Assembly (NCBI GenBank): GCA_015057165.1
Contig: SVEY01000008.1
Location: 46,140 to 110,139 of the forward strand
DNA length: 64,000 nt
Source: Lachnospiraceae bacterium
Lineage (GTDB): Bacteria; Bacillota; Clostridia; Lachnospirales; Lachnospiraceae
Reading direction: 5' to 3'
Part shown: positions 1 through 8,806 of the stretch, piece by piece
Position numbering within the stretch: position 1 is the first letter of the stretch
How the letters are laid out: each line of letters starts with the position of its first letter
Translations under genes and position numbers: made by a program
Notes under the pieces: model-generated
What the model was told of the DNA's origin: nothing
Seen by the model: the letters and a program-made list of their open reading frames with translations, nothing else
Databases searched by the model: none

Positions 1-1743
1 GCTGAAGGTGGAGAAGCTGAATCTGGTGAAAGTTCTTCTGGTGATTCTTCTGATTCTGAAGAAGAAAAGAAAGAGGCTGGAGAATCAGGCTCTGGTGATG
101 AAGCTCCATTTAGGTCTATAGAAGTAGAAGAATCTAATAAGAGTAAGCTTACAGAAGCAGTTGAAGCTGGTCTTAAATTATATGGATGTACTGTTTATAT
201 TCAAAGTGATTGCCTTCTTAAGGCTGCAAGAGCTTTCCTTGTATTTAAGGCAATAGAAGATTTTGGTGAGATTCTTGTATTTAATCCAAGCTCTCAAGAT
301 ATTGAAGATGAGAGATTTGATTTGTATTTTAGTCTTATTATTGCAACACAGTCTGAATTTGAGCCTATTAAGACTGCTATTTGTGCTGTGTCTGAAATTG
401 ATAAAGTTGAATACGATGTAGTTACTCCAGAAATGTATATTGCTGAAGAAGAACTTCCTAAAGAAGAAGAGAAGAATGTTCCTGCTAAAGCAGATACTAA
501 TAAAGCTGCTAAGAAGGATGCAGGCAATAAATCTAATAATAAGCAGGCTAAGAAGACAAGCAATAAGCCTGTTACAGCTAGAACAGTTCGTGTTGATATA
601 GAGAAACTTGATGCATTAATGAATCAGGTATCTGAGCTTATTATTGCCAAGAATTCCCTTGTATCAATTAGTACAACTGAAGGAAATAATGGTAACCAGG
701 GATTTGAAAGTCAAGGTTTCCATGAACAAATAGAATACTTAGAGAGAATTACTACTAACTTGCATGAGTCTGTTATGAAGGTTAGGATGGTTCCTATTGA
801 GACAACTGTTAATAAATTCCCTCGTATGATTCGTGATTTGTCTCGTAAATTAGATAAACCTATGAATCTTGTTATGACTGGTGAAGAGACAGAGCTTGAT
901 AGAACTGTTGTAGATCAGATTGGTGATCCACTGCAACATTTACTTCGTAATTCTGCTGATCATGGTATTGAGGATGTTGACCTTCGTTTACAAAGAGGTA
1001 AACCTGAGGAAGGAAAGATAGAGCTTAATGCTTACCAAGAAGGTAATAACGTAATTATTGTTGTAAAAGATGATGGTGGCGGAATTGATATAGAAAGTGT
1101 CCGTGGTAAGGCAGTTGAAAGAGGTCTTGTTACTGAGGATGCTGCTGCTGAGCTTTCTGATAAAGAAGTTATTGATTTCTTGTTTATGCCAAGTTTCTCA
1201 ATGGCTAAGCAGATTACAGATATCTCAGGTAGAGGTGTTGGTCTTGATGTTGTTAAATCTAATATTGAGGCTCTTGGTGGTGATGTTGAAGTTAAGAGTG
1301 AATATGGTGTTGGTTCTAAATTCACTGTAAGACTTCCACTGACACTTGCTATTATTCAGGCTCTTATGGTTGAAGTCCGTGATGAGAAATATGCTATAGC
1401 CCTTGGTTCTATTATGAATATTGAGAATATTTCTAAGTCTGATATCAAATATGTACAGGCGAAGGAAGTTATTCATTTGAGAGGACTTGTTATTCCTCTA
1501 ATTAGATTAGACCAATTACTTGATTCTGAACCTAAAGAAGACGAAGATGATAACTTAACAGTTGTTATTGTTAAGAAAGGTGACAATCATGCAGGTCTTG
1601 TTGTAGATAATCTAATGGGACAACAGGAAATAGTTATTAAATCTCTAGGTAAAGTTATTGATAATAATAAGATTATCAATGGTGCAACAATTCTTGGTGA
1701 TGGTGAAGTCGCATTGATTATTGATGTTAATGCTTTAGTATAA
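1..1743 (+). CDS. cheA: Chemotaxis histidine kinase CheA (5' end outside window)
   Basis: CheA autophosphorylates on a histidine and passes the phosphate to CheY and CheB under control of membrane receptors. The frame is open from base 1, so the Hpt (P1) domain and start lie upstream. The visible part opens with a Ser/Glu/Gly-rich linker (residues 1-40 from the window edge), then a CheY-binding P2 domain (about 47-145), a second Lys/Ala linker, the P3 dimerisation helices (from about 195), and the P4 ATPase with N-box LLRNSADHGIED (about 314), G1 DDGGGID (about 357) and G2 GRGVGLD (about 411). A CheW-like P5 domain ends the protein. cheW follows after 15 bases, so the two are co-transcribed. 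An internal ATG at 322 is not the start because homology and the open frame continue upstream. Confidence 0.97.
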   Translation, partial: AEGGEAESGESSSGDSSDSEEEKKEAGESGSGDEAPFRSIEVEESNKSKLTEAVEAGLKLYGCTVYIQSDCLLKAARAFLVFKAIEDFGEILVFNPSSQDIEDERFDLYFSLIIATQSEFEPIKTAICAVSEIDKVEYDVVTPEMYIAEEELPKEEEKNVPAKADTNKAAKKDAGNKSNNKQAKKTSNKPVTARTVRVDIEKLDALMNQVSELIIAKNSLVSISTTEGNNGNQGFESQGFHEQIEYLERITTNLHESVMKVRMVPIETTVNKFPRMIRDLSRKLDKPMNLVMTGEETELDRTVVDQIGDPLQHLLRNSADHGIEDVDLRLQRGKPEEGKIELNAYQEGNNVIIVVKDDGGGIDIESVRGKAVERGLVTEDAAAELSDKEVIDFLFMPSFSMAKQITDISGRGVGLDVVKSNIEALGGDVEVKSEYGVGSKFTVRLPLTLAIIQALMVEVRDEKYAIALGSIMNIENISKSDIKYVQAKEVIHLRGLVIPLIRLDQLLDSEPKEDEDDNLTVVIVKKGDNHAGLVVDNLMGQQEIVIKSLGKVIDNNKIINGATILGDGEVALIIDVNALV

Positions 1744-1758
1744 TTTGGAGGTTTAATC

Positions 1759-2229
1759 ATGGCTAGTAATGAAATGGAAGTTGTTAATCAGGAAAAAGTT
1801 CAATATATTGTTGTAAAAATTGGTAGCGAGCAATATGGAATTAACATCTCGTTTGTAGACAATATTGTTCGTATGCAAAAGATAACAAGAGTTCCTAAAG
1901 CTCCACATCATTATGTTGGTGTAATCAATCTTCGTGGTGAGATTGTTCCTGTAATGAGTATCAGACGTAAGATGGGGCTTGAAGATGATGTATATTCTAA
2001 CAAGACACGTATTATAATATTAAAACTTGAGGCTCAAGGTTTAATAGGCGTTATTGTTGATGAGGTTAGAGAAGTTATTAACCTTGGTGAAGATGAAATA
2101 GATAGAAATGTACAGAATACCAGTAAGAAAGTTGATGCTAACTTTATTAATGGTATTGGTAAAGATGGTGATGAACTTATTTCTATTTTTGAAATATCAG
2201 CAATAGTAGATGCAGTTGAGACAATATAA
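1759..2229 (+). CDS. cheW: Chemotaxis coupling protein CheW
   Basis: CheW is the cytoplasmic adaptor that joins CheA to the chemoreceptors. The 156-residue length is normal for a single SH3-like CheW domain. Recognisable stretches are the early EQYGINISFVDNIVRMQ and the receptor-contact region GVINLRGEIVPVMSIRRKMG. It starts at an ATG preceded by TTGGAGG and lies between cheA and cheC with very short gaps, so it is an internal cistron of the che operon. The identification rests on both the domain pattern and the gene order. Confidence 0.97.
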   Translation: MASNEMEVVNQEKVQYIVVKIGSEQYGINISFVDNIVRMQKITRVPKAPHHYVGVINLRGEIVPVMSIRRKMGLEDDVYSNKTRIIILKLEAQGLIGVIVDEVREVINLGEDEIDRNVQNTSKKVDANFINGIGKDGDELISIFEISAIVDAVETI

Positions 2230-2247
2230 TGATTGGAGAAAAATAAT

Positions 2248-2868
2248 ATGTCAAATCTTAGCTTAGAAGAGGTTAACGAATTATATCTTGATGTATTAAA
2301 GGAAATAGGTAATATAGGTGCAGGTAATGCAACGACAGCAATTGCTAATATGCTTAATTTGAAAATTAATATGCATGTGCCTAAAGTAGAATTATTACCT
2401 GTTGAAAAGATTGGTTCGTCAATAGGTGCGGAAGATGAAATTATTGTTGGTATTATGCTTGGCGTGGAACATGATATTGAAGGTTCAATGATGTTCCTTA
2501 TGGATATGCAAAGCGCAAGGCATCTCGTTAACAGGCTTATGATGAAGCCTGCTGATTATGAAGGCGAATTTGACGAGATGGAATTATCAGCAATAAAAGA
2601 AATCGGTAATATTATTGCAGGCTCATATTTGTCTGCATTGTCAGGACTTACTAATTTGGTTATTATGCCAACTGTTCCATATGTGGCAGTTGATATGGCG
2701 GCAGCTATTCTTAGTGTTCCTGCAATTCAATTTGGTATGTTAGGTGATAATGCTCTTATGATTAAGACTGAATTTGGTGATGATTTTGCTATTAACGGCT
2801 ATTTCATCCTTATGCCAGAAGAAGGCTCTTATGATAAGATTTTGAAGGCTTTAGGTATTCCACTATAG
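2248..2868 (+). CDS. cheC: CheY-P phosphatase CheC
   Basis: CheC dephosphorylates CheY-P and, with CheD, takes part in adaptation. Both phosphatase motifs are visible: KEIGNIGAGNATTAI near residue 16 and KEIGNIIAGSYLSAL near residue 120, each with the Glu and Asn that act on the phosphoryl group. I chose the ATG at 2248, which has GGAG seven bases upstream. An in-frame TTG at 2233 lies on top of that ribosome site and is less likely. The product is 206 residues, typical of CheC. cheD follows eight bases after the stop. Confidence 0.95.
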   Translation: MSNLSLEEVNELYLDVLKEIGNIGAGNATTAIANMLNLKINMHVPKVELLPVEKIGSSIGAEDEIIVGIMLGVEHDIEGSMMFLMDMQSARHLVNRLMMKPADYEGEFDEMELSAIKEIGNIIAGSYLSALSGLTNLVIMPTVPYVAVDMAAAILSVPAIQFGMLGDNALMIKTEFGDDFAINGYFILMPEEGSYDKILKALGIPL

Positions 2869-2876
2869 GGGTTTTT

Positions 2877-3365
2877 ATGGGAGAGACAATTAAAGTTGGT
2901 ATGGCAGACTTGAAAATATGCAAAGAGCCAGATTGTCTAACGACAATAGGACTTGGTTCCTGTGTAGGAATCGCTTTATATGATCCTTTGACTAAGATTA
3001 GTGGACTTGCACATATTATGCTGCCAGACAGTACACAAATTAAAAACAACTCGGTTATTGCAAAATTTGCTGATACAGGTATTAAGAAGCTTTATGATGA
3101 TATGATTAAAGCCGGAGCCAACAGAACGCGTATTGTCGCTAAGATAGCCGGCGGGGCTAGGATGTTTGCCTTGAAAAATGCAGCAACATCAAGCATCAAT
3201 ATAGGCGATCGTAATGTTGAAGCCAGCAAAGCCATGTTAAAGCAACTTCGAATTCCTCTTCTAGCAGAGGATACAGGTCTTAATTATGGTAGAACTGTTA
3301 TATTAGATAGCAATACTGGAGATTATATTATTCGTTCCGTTGGTAAGGATACGAAAACAATTTAA
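2877..3365 (+). CDS. cheD: Chemoreceptor glutamine deamidase CheD
   Basis: CheD deamidates receptor glutamines and binds CheC to raise its phosphatase activity. The thioesterase-like active site is present: TIGLGSCVGIALYDP with the catalytic Cys near residue 27, a His in LAHIMLPDS near residue 46, and the KIAGGARMF block near residue 92. The length of 162 residues is standard. It sits immediately after cheC in the same order as in B. subtilis, consistent with a working CheC-CheD adaptation module. Confidence 0.96.
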   Translation: MGETIKVGMADLKICKEPDCLTTIGLGSCVGIALYDPLTKISGLAHIMLPDSTQIKNNSVIAKFADTGIKKLYDDMIKAGANRTRIVAKIAGGARMFALKNAATSSINIGDRNVEASKAMLKQLRIPLLAEDTGLNYGRTVILDSNTGDYIIRSVGKDTKTI

Positions 3366-3380
3366 CTTGGAGATAATGGT

Positions 3381-3704
3381 ATGAAGAAGAAAGCGATTCC
3401 ACTAATAATTACTTTGGTTGCTTGTCTTATTACTTGTATAGTATCTATTATCCAAAGAGTTGAATTTTCTGTTTTCTTTATTAGATTCTTAGTCGTACTT
3501 GCCATTTTTGGGGTTATTAGCATTATTATTGCCGTTGTTATCAATATGAATTTTCCTGATGAGGAAGAGGGTGATAACAAAAAAGATGATAAAGATGAAG
3601 AGAAATCATCTGATAAAGATAATTCGTCAAATGAGAATGTTAACAGCAACGAGAATGATAATTCTGACGAAGATGATGAATTTGAAGACGAAGAAGATTA
3701 CTAA
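3381..3704 (+). CDS. Small membrane protein with acidic tail, in che operon
   Basis: I do not recognise this 107-residue protein. It begins MKKKAI, has two hydrophobic helices (about residues 5-22 and 30-54), and ends in a roughly 50-residue tail dominated by Asp, Glu, Lys, Ser and Asn. The predicted form is a two-helix membrane protein with a disordered acidic tail. It lies between cheD and the motility sigma gene, 15 bases after cheD, with GGAG before the ATG. Location suggests a role linked to motility, but no motif supports a specific function. Confidence 0.8.
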   Translation: MKKKAIPLIITLVACLITCIVSIIQRVEFSVFFIRFLVVLAIFGVISIIIAVVINMNFPDEEEGDNKKDDKDEEKSSDKDNSSNENVNSNENDNSDEDDEFEDEEDY

Positions 3705-3721
3705 TTATGGAGGCTTTTTAG

Positions 3722-4486
3722 ATGAAAGCTGTAGATAAGGATAAGCTTTGGAAATCCTATAGTCAGAATCGTTCACAAGATACAAGAGAGAAGCTTATTG
3801 TTGAGTATGCTCCACTTGTGAAAGTGGTTGCAGGAAGACTAAGTATGCACCTTGGTAATACAGTAGAGTTTGATGATCTTGTTGGTTATGGTGTATTTGG
3901 ATTGATTGATGCAATTGACAAATTCGATGTCAATAAAGATGTCAAATTCGAGACATATGCAAGTGTTAGAATAAGAGGAGCGATTCTTGATCAAATCCGT
4001 AAGATGGATTGGATTCCAAGAACTGTTAGACAAAAACAAAGAAAAATTGATGATGCTGTTAAGGCTATAGAAGCTAGAACAGGTAAAGTTGCCACAGACA
4101 AACAAATTGCTGAAGAGCTGGGTATTTCCCATACAGAGCTTATAGAATGGCAATCTATTCTTAAGACTACAAATGTTGTATCTCTTAATGAATATGTTGA
4201 GCAGGGGTCAGAGCCTGTCATGGATGCAAGACGTAATTCTCAGTTCCAGCAGCCTGAGACGGCTATTTCAAAGCAGGAGCTTAAGAAAGCACTTGCCGAA
4301 GCACTAGAACAATTAACAGACAAAGAAAAGAAGGTTATTTTACTATATTATTATGAAGAAATGACACTCAAAGAGATTAGCATGACTCTTGAGGTGTCTG
4401 AGTCTAGAATATCTCAACTTCATACTAAGGCACTTGGTAAAATGAAAAGCAAGATGGGTGATTACATGGATGTATTTGCTGGATAA
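3722..4486 (+). CDS. fliA: Motility RNA polymerase sigma factor (FliA/SigD/WhiG family)
   Basis: This sigma-70 family factor directs transcription of late flagellar, chemotaxis and autolysin genes. Region 2 is visible as VEFDDLVGYGVFGLIDAIDK, followed by the core-binding and -10 recognition stretch YASVRIRGAILDQIRKMDW (about residue 79). Region 3 begins RTVRQKQRKI and region 4 contains the helix-turn-helix TLKEISMTLEVSESRISQL (about residue 217). The 254-residue length fits FliA/SigD. The ATG at 3722 follows GGAGGC. It sits at the position sigD occupies in the B. subtilis fla/che operon. An anti-sigma partner (FlgM) is not in the window. Confidence 0.95.
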   Translation: MKAVDKDKLWKSYSQNRSQDTREKLIVEYAPLVKVVAGRLSMHLGNTVEFDDLVGYGVFGLIDAIDKFDVNKDVKFETYASVRIRGAILDQIRKMDWIPRTVRQKQRKIDDAVKAIEARTGKVATDKQIAEELGISHTELIEWQSILKTTNVVSLNEYVEQGSEPVMDARRNSQFQQPETAISKQELKKALAEALEQLTDKEKKVILLYYYEEMTLKEISMTLEVSESRISQLHTKALGKMKSKMGDYMDVFAG

Positions 4487-4513
4487 ATAATCTAGTATGG
4501 GGGAGACTTATAT

Positions 4514-6118
4514 ATGAACCAAGAGAATGGATATATACAAGTTGAATATAGAGAAGATAATGAAGCCTTTGTTGTCTATTATCCGCCTGTTTTGAATGGC
4601 GTAAAACCTGATTATAAAGAATGTACTGAGTATTTGAAAGGTCATGGCTTTGAGAACTATAATAATCAGGAATTTCGTGCATTGATTTGTGGTGATGCAA
4701 AGTCGGAGATGAGTCTCGGAGTTGGTGATGGCTTAGAATTTATTGAGAGCATGTCTTATAAGATATCTCTTGATAAGATGAAAGTTACTTGCAGATTCTA
4801 TCCACCATCTAAGAACGGTCAGACTATGGATGCCAAGGATATTCTTGGTGAGCTTGCCAAGAAAAATGTTACTTTTGGTATCGACCAGGACTTTATTATA
4901 AACTTCATGAATAACAGAGTTTACTTTACTGATTTTGTTATAGCTGAAGGTAGGGCGCCTGTACATGGTATTGATGATAAGATAGAATATTTCTTTAATA
5001 CTAATCCTAGTCTTAAACCCAAACATAATGAAGATGGGTCTGTAGATTATCATAATCTTGATAATGTATGTCAGGTAAAAGAAGGGGATTTGCTTGCCAG
5101 ACTTCATAAAGGCGACAGGGGTACTAATGGTAAAGATGTTACAGGAAGAGATATTCCTTGCCGTACCGTCAAGACTCTTAGACTAGAGAAGGGGAAGAAT
5201 CTTCATTTGAATGAAGATATGACAGAGATTTATTCTGAAGTTACAGGTCATGTATCTCTGGTAAATGGTAAGGTCTTTGTATCTGATGTATATGAAGTAA
5301 GTGGCGATGTTGACAATTCAGTTGGCAACATTGAATACAATGGAAATGTTCATATACAAGGTAGTGTAAGAGGTGGCTTCCAGGTTATTGCCAAGGGAGA
5401 CATAATTATAGATGGTGTTGTAGAAGATGCATTGATTCAGTCTGATGATGGTCAGATTATTGTTAAATGCGGAATCCATGGTATGAAGAAAGGTCTTCTT
5501 GATGCAGGTGGCAACGTAATTACGAAATTTATTGAGAATGCAAGTGTGTTCTCTGGCGGTTATGTTGAGGCGGGAAGTATAACGTATTCTGATGTATCAG
5601 CTTCTGATGATGTTATTGTATGTGAGCGTAAAGGTACTATTGCCGGTGGTGTTATTAGAGCTGGCGGCAAAGTTGATGCTCAGACAATTGGTTCGCCTAT
5701 GGGTGCGGCAACCCAGATAGAAGTTGGAATGGCACCTGATAAGAAAGAGAGATATGTCCAATTACAACGGGAGATATCTGTTCTTAGTCAGAATATTAAT
5801 AAGCTAAAACCGATTATCAAAACATATAACAAATACATTCAGGAAGGAAAGCAATTAGATCAAAAAAATGCTTTATATCTTCAAAAGGTTGCAGGAGAGC
5901 TGACCAAGAATACTAAGATGCTAGAAGAGAATCAGCAGGAATTCAATGCTCTTCATCAGGAATTAATTACTTCTAGACACGCTAAAGTAATGGTTTCAAA
6001 GGATATTTTCCCTGGTGTATCCATTACTATATCGGATATTACATTTAATGTAAAAGATAAGAGAAGCTTCTGTCAGTTTGAGAAGAAGAATGGGGAAATA
6101 GTTGTAAATAATCTGTAG
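4514..6118 (+). CDS. FapA-family (DUF342) polymer-fold protein
   Basis: The 534-residue protein matches the flagellar assembly protein A / DUF342 family. The central part (about residues 190-400) is a run of short Gly/Val/Ile-rich beta segments, for example SVGNIEYNGNVHIQGSVRGG and GGVIRAGGKVDAQTIGSPMG, as expected for a beta-helix polymerisation fold. A coiled coil follows (about 410-480) before a short beta C-terminus. It lies between the motility sigma gene and the SwrB-like gene, so a link to motility or its regulation is likely, but the biochemical role of the family is poorly defined. GGGGGAG precedes the ATG. Confidence 0.88.
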   Translation: MNQENGYIQVEYREDNEAFVVYYPPVLNGVKPDYKECTEYLKGHGFENYNNQEFRALICGDAKSEMSLGVGDGLEFIESMSYKISLDKMKVTCRFYPPSKNGQTMDAKDILGELAKKNVTFGIDQDFIINFMNNRVYFTDFVIAEGRAPVHGIDDKIEYFFNTNPSLKPKHNEDGSVDYHNLDNVCQVKEGDLLARLHKGDRGTNGKDVTGRDIPCRTVKTLRLEKGKNLHLNEDMTEIYSEVTGHVSLVNGKVFVSDVYEVSGDVDNSVGNIEYNGNVHIQGSVRGGFQVIAKGDIIIDGVVEDALIQSDDGQIIVKCGIHGMKKGLLDAGGNVITKFIENASVFSGGYVEAGSITYSDVSASDDVIVCERKGTIAGGVIRAGGKVDAQTIGSPMGAATQIEVGMAPDKKERYVQLQREISVLSQNINKLKPIIKTYNKYIQEGKQLDQKNALYLQKVAGELTKNTKMLEENQQEFNALHQELITSRHAKVMVSKDIFPGVSITISDITFNVKDKRSFCQFEKKNGEIVVNNL

Positions 6119-6130
6119 GAGGTGGTTAGT

Positions 6131-6451
6131 ATGTCACTGAGTCCAATTAATTTTAATGGAATGATTCAGAATACCGCTGAGATTGGTAACATCAAAGCTA
6201 ATGAAGATAGTAGACCAGAAGTAAACCAGTCTAATATACAGGTCGGCTTCGAACAGGAACAGGATGAGCAAAGTCATTCTGTAAATCAACTTGAGCAAAA
6301 ATCAGACAAGTATGATCTGGGTGAAGGCTCAGGAAATGGTGGATATCGAGGCAATAAGAAGAAAAAGAATAAGAAAGAAGAAAAAGTTAAAGAAAAAGAT
6401 GGTGTAGTAAAAAAGAAAGATGGACACTTATCTTTTGATATATCAGTTTAG
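6131..6451 (+). CDS. Uncharacterised Lys-rich protein of the motility operon
   Basis: I do not recognise this 106-residue protein. The N-terminus (SPINFNGMIQNTAEI) is followed by a polar Glu/Gln-rich middle and a very basic stretch of Lys and Glu (about residues 75-95). It has no membrane segment. The ATG at 6131 is preceded by a perfect AGGAGGT seven bases upstream; a GTG at 6122 overlaps that site and is rejected as start. The ribosome site overlaps the end of the upstream gene, showing translational linkage with the FapA-like protein. Confidence 0.8.
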   Translation: MSLSPINFNGMIQNTAEIGNIKANEDSRPEVNQSNIQVGFEQEQDEQSHSVNQLEQKSDKYDLGEGSGNGGYRGNKKKKNKKEEKVKEKDGVVKKKDGHLSFDISV

Positions 6452-6467
6452 TTTGTAAGGAGATAAT

Positions 6468-7283
6468 ATGGTAGGTCTTGAAATAGGACTTGTTGTAATC
6501 GGAATATTGATTTTTGTGGGCAGCTTCTTTGTAACTGAGAAGCTGTCTTCTTCTGATATGAAAGAGATTACAAGAGTTAGTGAAAAAGAAATAAAGAACA
6601 TTGTTAATAAAGCGTTAGCAGAGTCAGATGAGGTTATAAAAACAAGATTTGATAATAAATTAAATGATGCTGTTAATGATTTTGATATAAGAACTGATGA
6701 CGAATATGTTAATAAAATGAACCAAATGAATGAATATTCTGAGAAGGTTCTTGAAACTATGGAAAAAACTCATAATGAAATTGTGTTTATCTATAGCATG
6801 CTTAATGATAAGCAGGAAAATGTCAAAGAACTAACATCTAAACTAGATACAACTAAGTCACAATTGTTACAGCTTAAAAGTGATGTGGATCAAAGTATTA
6901 AAGAACTAAATGAACAGTATGAACAGAATATTAAATTAAAAAAGGAACAGGAATTTGTTACAGGACTTGATGCTGTAAGAGTACAGACAGAAACAGTCAA
7001 GACATTTGAGGATGAATTAATAGAACGAATCTCTGATGAAGATGAAGAAGTACCAGAAGGCTATAAGGAAGCGATTAAAGCCACTGTTAATAATTCTACT
7101 ACTGACACCAAAGAATTAGATAATGAAATAGAATTAGAACAAGAGAATAAATCAACTGATTCTTCATCAGTTGAAAATGAAATTGTTAAGCTATATAAAG
7201 AAGGCTTTAGCGAAGTGGAAATTGCAAGACAGCTTGGCAAGGGAATTGGTGAAATAAAACTTGTACTGGGACTTTACAACTAA
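6468..7283 (+). CDS. SwrB-like DUF6115 membrane protein
   Basis: The 271-residue protein has one N-terminal membrane helix (about residues 2-21), a long coiled coil (about 30-170) and a C-terminal helix-turn-helix-like segment (EVEIARQLGKGIGEIKLVLGL), the hallmark of the DUF6115 family that includes B. subtilis SwrB. SwrB promotes flagellar assembly and motility-state switching. Its place between the motility sigma gene and rpsB matches B. subtilis swrB. It is longer than SwrB (about 167 residues), with the extra length in the coiled coil and an acidic linker. Function is inferred from family and position. Confidence 0.82.
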   Translation: MVGLEIGLVVIGILIFVGSFFVTEKLSSSDMKEITRVSEKEIKNIVNKALAESDEVIKTRFDNKLNDAVNDFDIRTDDEYVNKMNQMNEYSEKVLETMEKTHNEIVFIYSMLNDKQENVKELTSKLDTTKSQLLQLKSDVDQSIKELNEQYEQNIKLKKEQEFVTGLDAVRVQTETVKTFEDELIERISDEDEEVPEGYKEAIKATVNNSTTDTKELDNEIELEQENKSTDSSSVENEIVKLYKEGFSEVEIARQLGKGIGEIKLVLGLYN

Positions 7284-7301
7284 GAATAAAGGAATAATTA
7301 T

Positions 7302-7814
7302 ATGAAATTAAAATATTATATGCGGGGTATTGGAATAGGTGTAATTGTTACAACAATTATTCTTGTAATTACCTTTGCATTTTCTGGTAATAACATAAGT
7401 GATGAAGAAATAATTAGTAGAGCTAAGAAGCTGGGGATGGTTGAATCTAGTAAAACTATGACCAATAGTACTACTAATACTACTAATTCTACTAATACGA
7501 CAGAGGGTAATCAGACAATACCTGGTGCAACTAATCCTATGCCAGATAATAATTCGACTAATTCTTCAAGCGCTACAAATGTAAATAATGACAGTGTTGA
7601 TTTTACAATTAGTGAGAATGATGTATCAAGAACTGTTATTGAGAGACTGGCACAGCAAGGACTTATAAGTGATGCAGCTGCATTTAATAAGTACTTAAAT
7701 GATAAGGGGTTAGATAATAACTTACAGAATGGAACCTTTAAGATAAAAAGGGGGATTTCTGAAGAAGAACTTGCTAATCTTCTTGTTACGAAACAACAAT
7801 TTAGAGAACAGTGA
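7302..7814 (+). CDS. Membrane-anchored MltG-like (YceG superfamily) small protein
   Basis: This 170-residue protein has an N-terminal membrane helix (about residues 8-29), a Thr/Asn/Ser-rich linker (about 45-95), and a C-terminal domain with the pattern RLAQQGLISDAAAFNKYLND and NGTFKIKRGISEEELANLL. That pattern resembles the LysM-like substrate-binding portion of endolytic transglycosylase MltG. The catalytic part of MltG is absent, so this is probably a peptidoglycan-binding or regulatory derivative. It is the last gene before a strong terminator and closes the fla/che operon. Confidence 0.72.
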   Translation: MKLKYYMRGIGIGVIVTTIILVITFAFSGNNISDEEIISRAKKLGMVESSKTMTNSTTNTTNSTNTTEGNQTIPGATNPMPDNNSTNSSSATNVNNDSVDFTISENDVSRTVIERLAQQGLISDAAAFNKYLNDKGLDNNLQNGTFKIKRGISEEELANLLVTKQQFREQ

Positions 7815-7825
7815 TAATGATAAAC

Positions 7826-7887
7826 AATGCTCAAATATCTCTTCTTGACTTAAGAATGTCTGCGAAGAGTATTTGAGCATTATTTTG
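7826..7887 (+). terminator. Terminator closing the fla/che operon
   Basis: An 18-19 base stem pairs 7826-7844 (AATGCTCAAATA then CTCTTC) with 7864-7881 (GAAGAG then TATTTGAGCATT), with one unpaired base and a 19-base loop, followed by ATTTTGT. The stem is strong but the U-tract is short. Confidence 0.8.
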
Positions 7888-7898
7888 TCAAAAACTTC

Positions 7899-7927
7899 TT
7901 GTTTTATTAGTGCAGTTATGCTAGAAT
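7899..7927 (+). promoter_or_regulatory. SigA-type promoter of rpsB-tsf
   Basis: TTGTTT (7899-7904) and TAGAAT (7922-7927) are 17 bases apart, directly after the operon terminator and about 110 bases before rpsB. The remaining leader could hold an r-protein control structure but I cannot identify one. Confidence 0.6.
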
Positions 7928-8037
7928 GTTCAAGGCTTTAAATAAACACACATAATGATTAAGGATATGGTGCTTTAGATTTAAGTAAATTCTTAAGATG
8001 AATTATGTGGAAGAAATTAACCATGGAGGTAAAGAAA

Positions 8038-8775
8038 ATGAGTGTTATTTCAATGAAGCAATTATTAGAGGCAGGAGTTCACTTTGGACATCAGACAAGA
8101 AGATGGAATCCTAAAATGGCTCCATATATCTTCACTGAGAGAAATGGTATCTATATCATTGATCTTCAGAAGTCTGTTGTAAAGGTTGATGAGGCATATA
8201 ATGCTGTATTCGACATTGCATCACAAGGTGGAAAGATTCTTTTTGTAGGAACTAAGAAGCAGGCACAGGATACAATCAAGGCAGAGGCTGAGAGATGTGG
8301 TATGTACTACGTTAATGAGAGATGGCTTGGTGGTATGCTTACTAACTTTAAGACAATTCAAAGCAGAATTGAGCGTCTTAAGGCTATTGAAAAGATGGAA
8401 GAAGATGGAACATTTGATGTTCTTCCTAAGAAAGAAGTTATTGCACTTCGCAAAGAAATGGATAAGCTTACAAGAAACCTTGGTGGAATCAAGGAAATGG
8501 GACGTGTTCCAGATGCTATTTTTGTAGTAGATCCTAAGAAGGAAAGAATCTGTATTGAAGAGGCACATACATTAGGTATTCCTCTTATTGGAATTGCTGA
8601 TACAAACTGTGATCCAGAAGAATTAGATTTCGTTATTCCTGGTAATGATGATGCTATTCGTGCAGTTAAGCTTATTGTGTCTAAGATGGCTGACGCTGTA
8701 ATCGAAGCAAATCAGGGAACAATTGATGTTGACGCTGATGAAGAAGCAGAAGATACAGAGAACGTAGAAGAATAA
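8038..8775 (+). CDS. rpsB: 30S ribosomal protein S2
   Basis: S2 binds the 30S body late in assembly and is needed for S1 or mRNA binding. The N-terminal block [20 protein letters not shown] and the later [18 protein letters not shown] are diagnostic. I place the start at the ATG at 8038, which has GGAGG eight bases upstream. An ATG at 8005 would read through the ribosome site and add residues absent from S2. The product is 245 residues with the usual acidic tail. tsf follows, as in most bacteria. Confidence 0.98.
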   Translation: MSVISMKQLLEAGVHFGHQTRRWNPKMAPYIFTERNGIYIIDLQKSVVKVDEAYNAVFDIASQGGKILFVGTKKQAQDTIKAEAERCGMYYVNERWLGGMLTNFKTIQSRIERLKAIEKMEEDGTFDVLPKKEVIALRKEMDKLTRNLGGIKEMGRVPDAIFVVDPKKERICIEEAHTLGIPLIGIADTNCDPEELDFVIPGNDDAIRAVKLIVSKMADAVIEANQGTIDVDADEEAEDTENVEE

Positions 8776-8806
8776 TACATTATATATATAATTGGAGGAT
8801 TAAGTT

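Noticed and set aside
7441-7510. ACT/AAT-rich repeat
   Set aside because: It encodes a Thr/Asn linker between the membrane helix and the C-terminal domain; low-complexity coding rather than a DNA repeat element.
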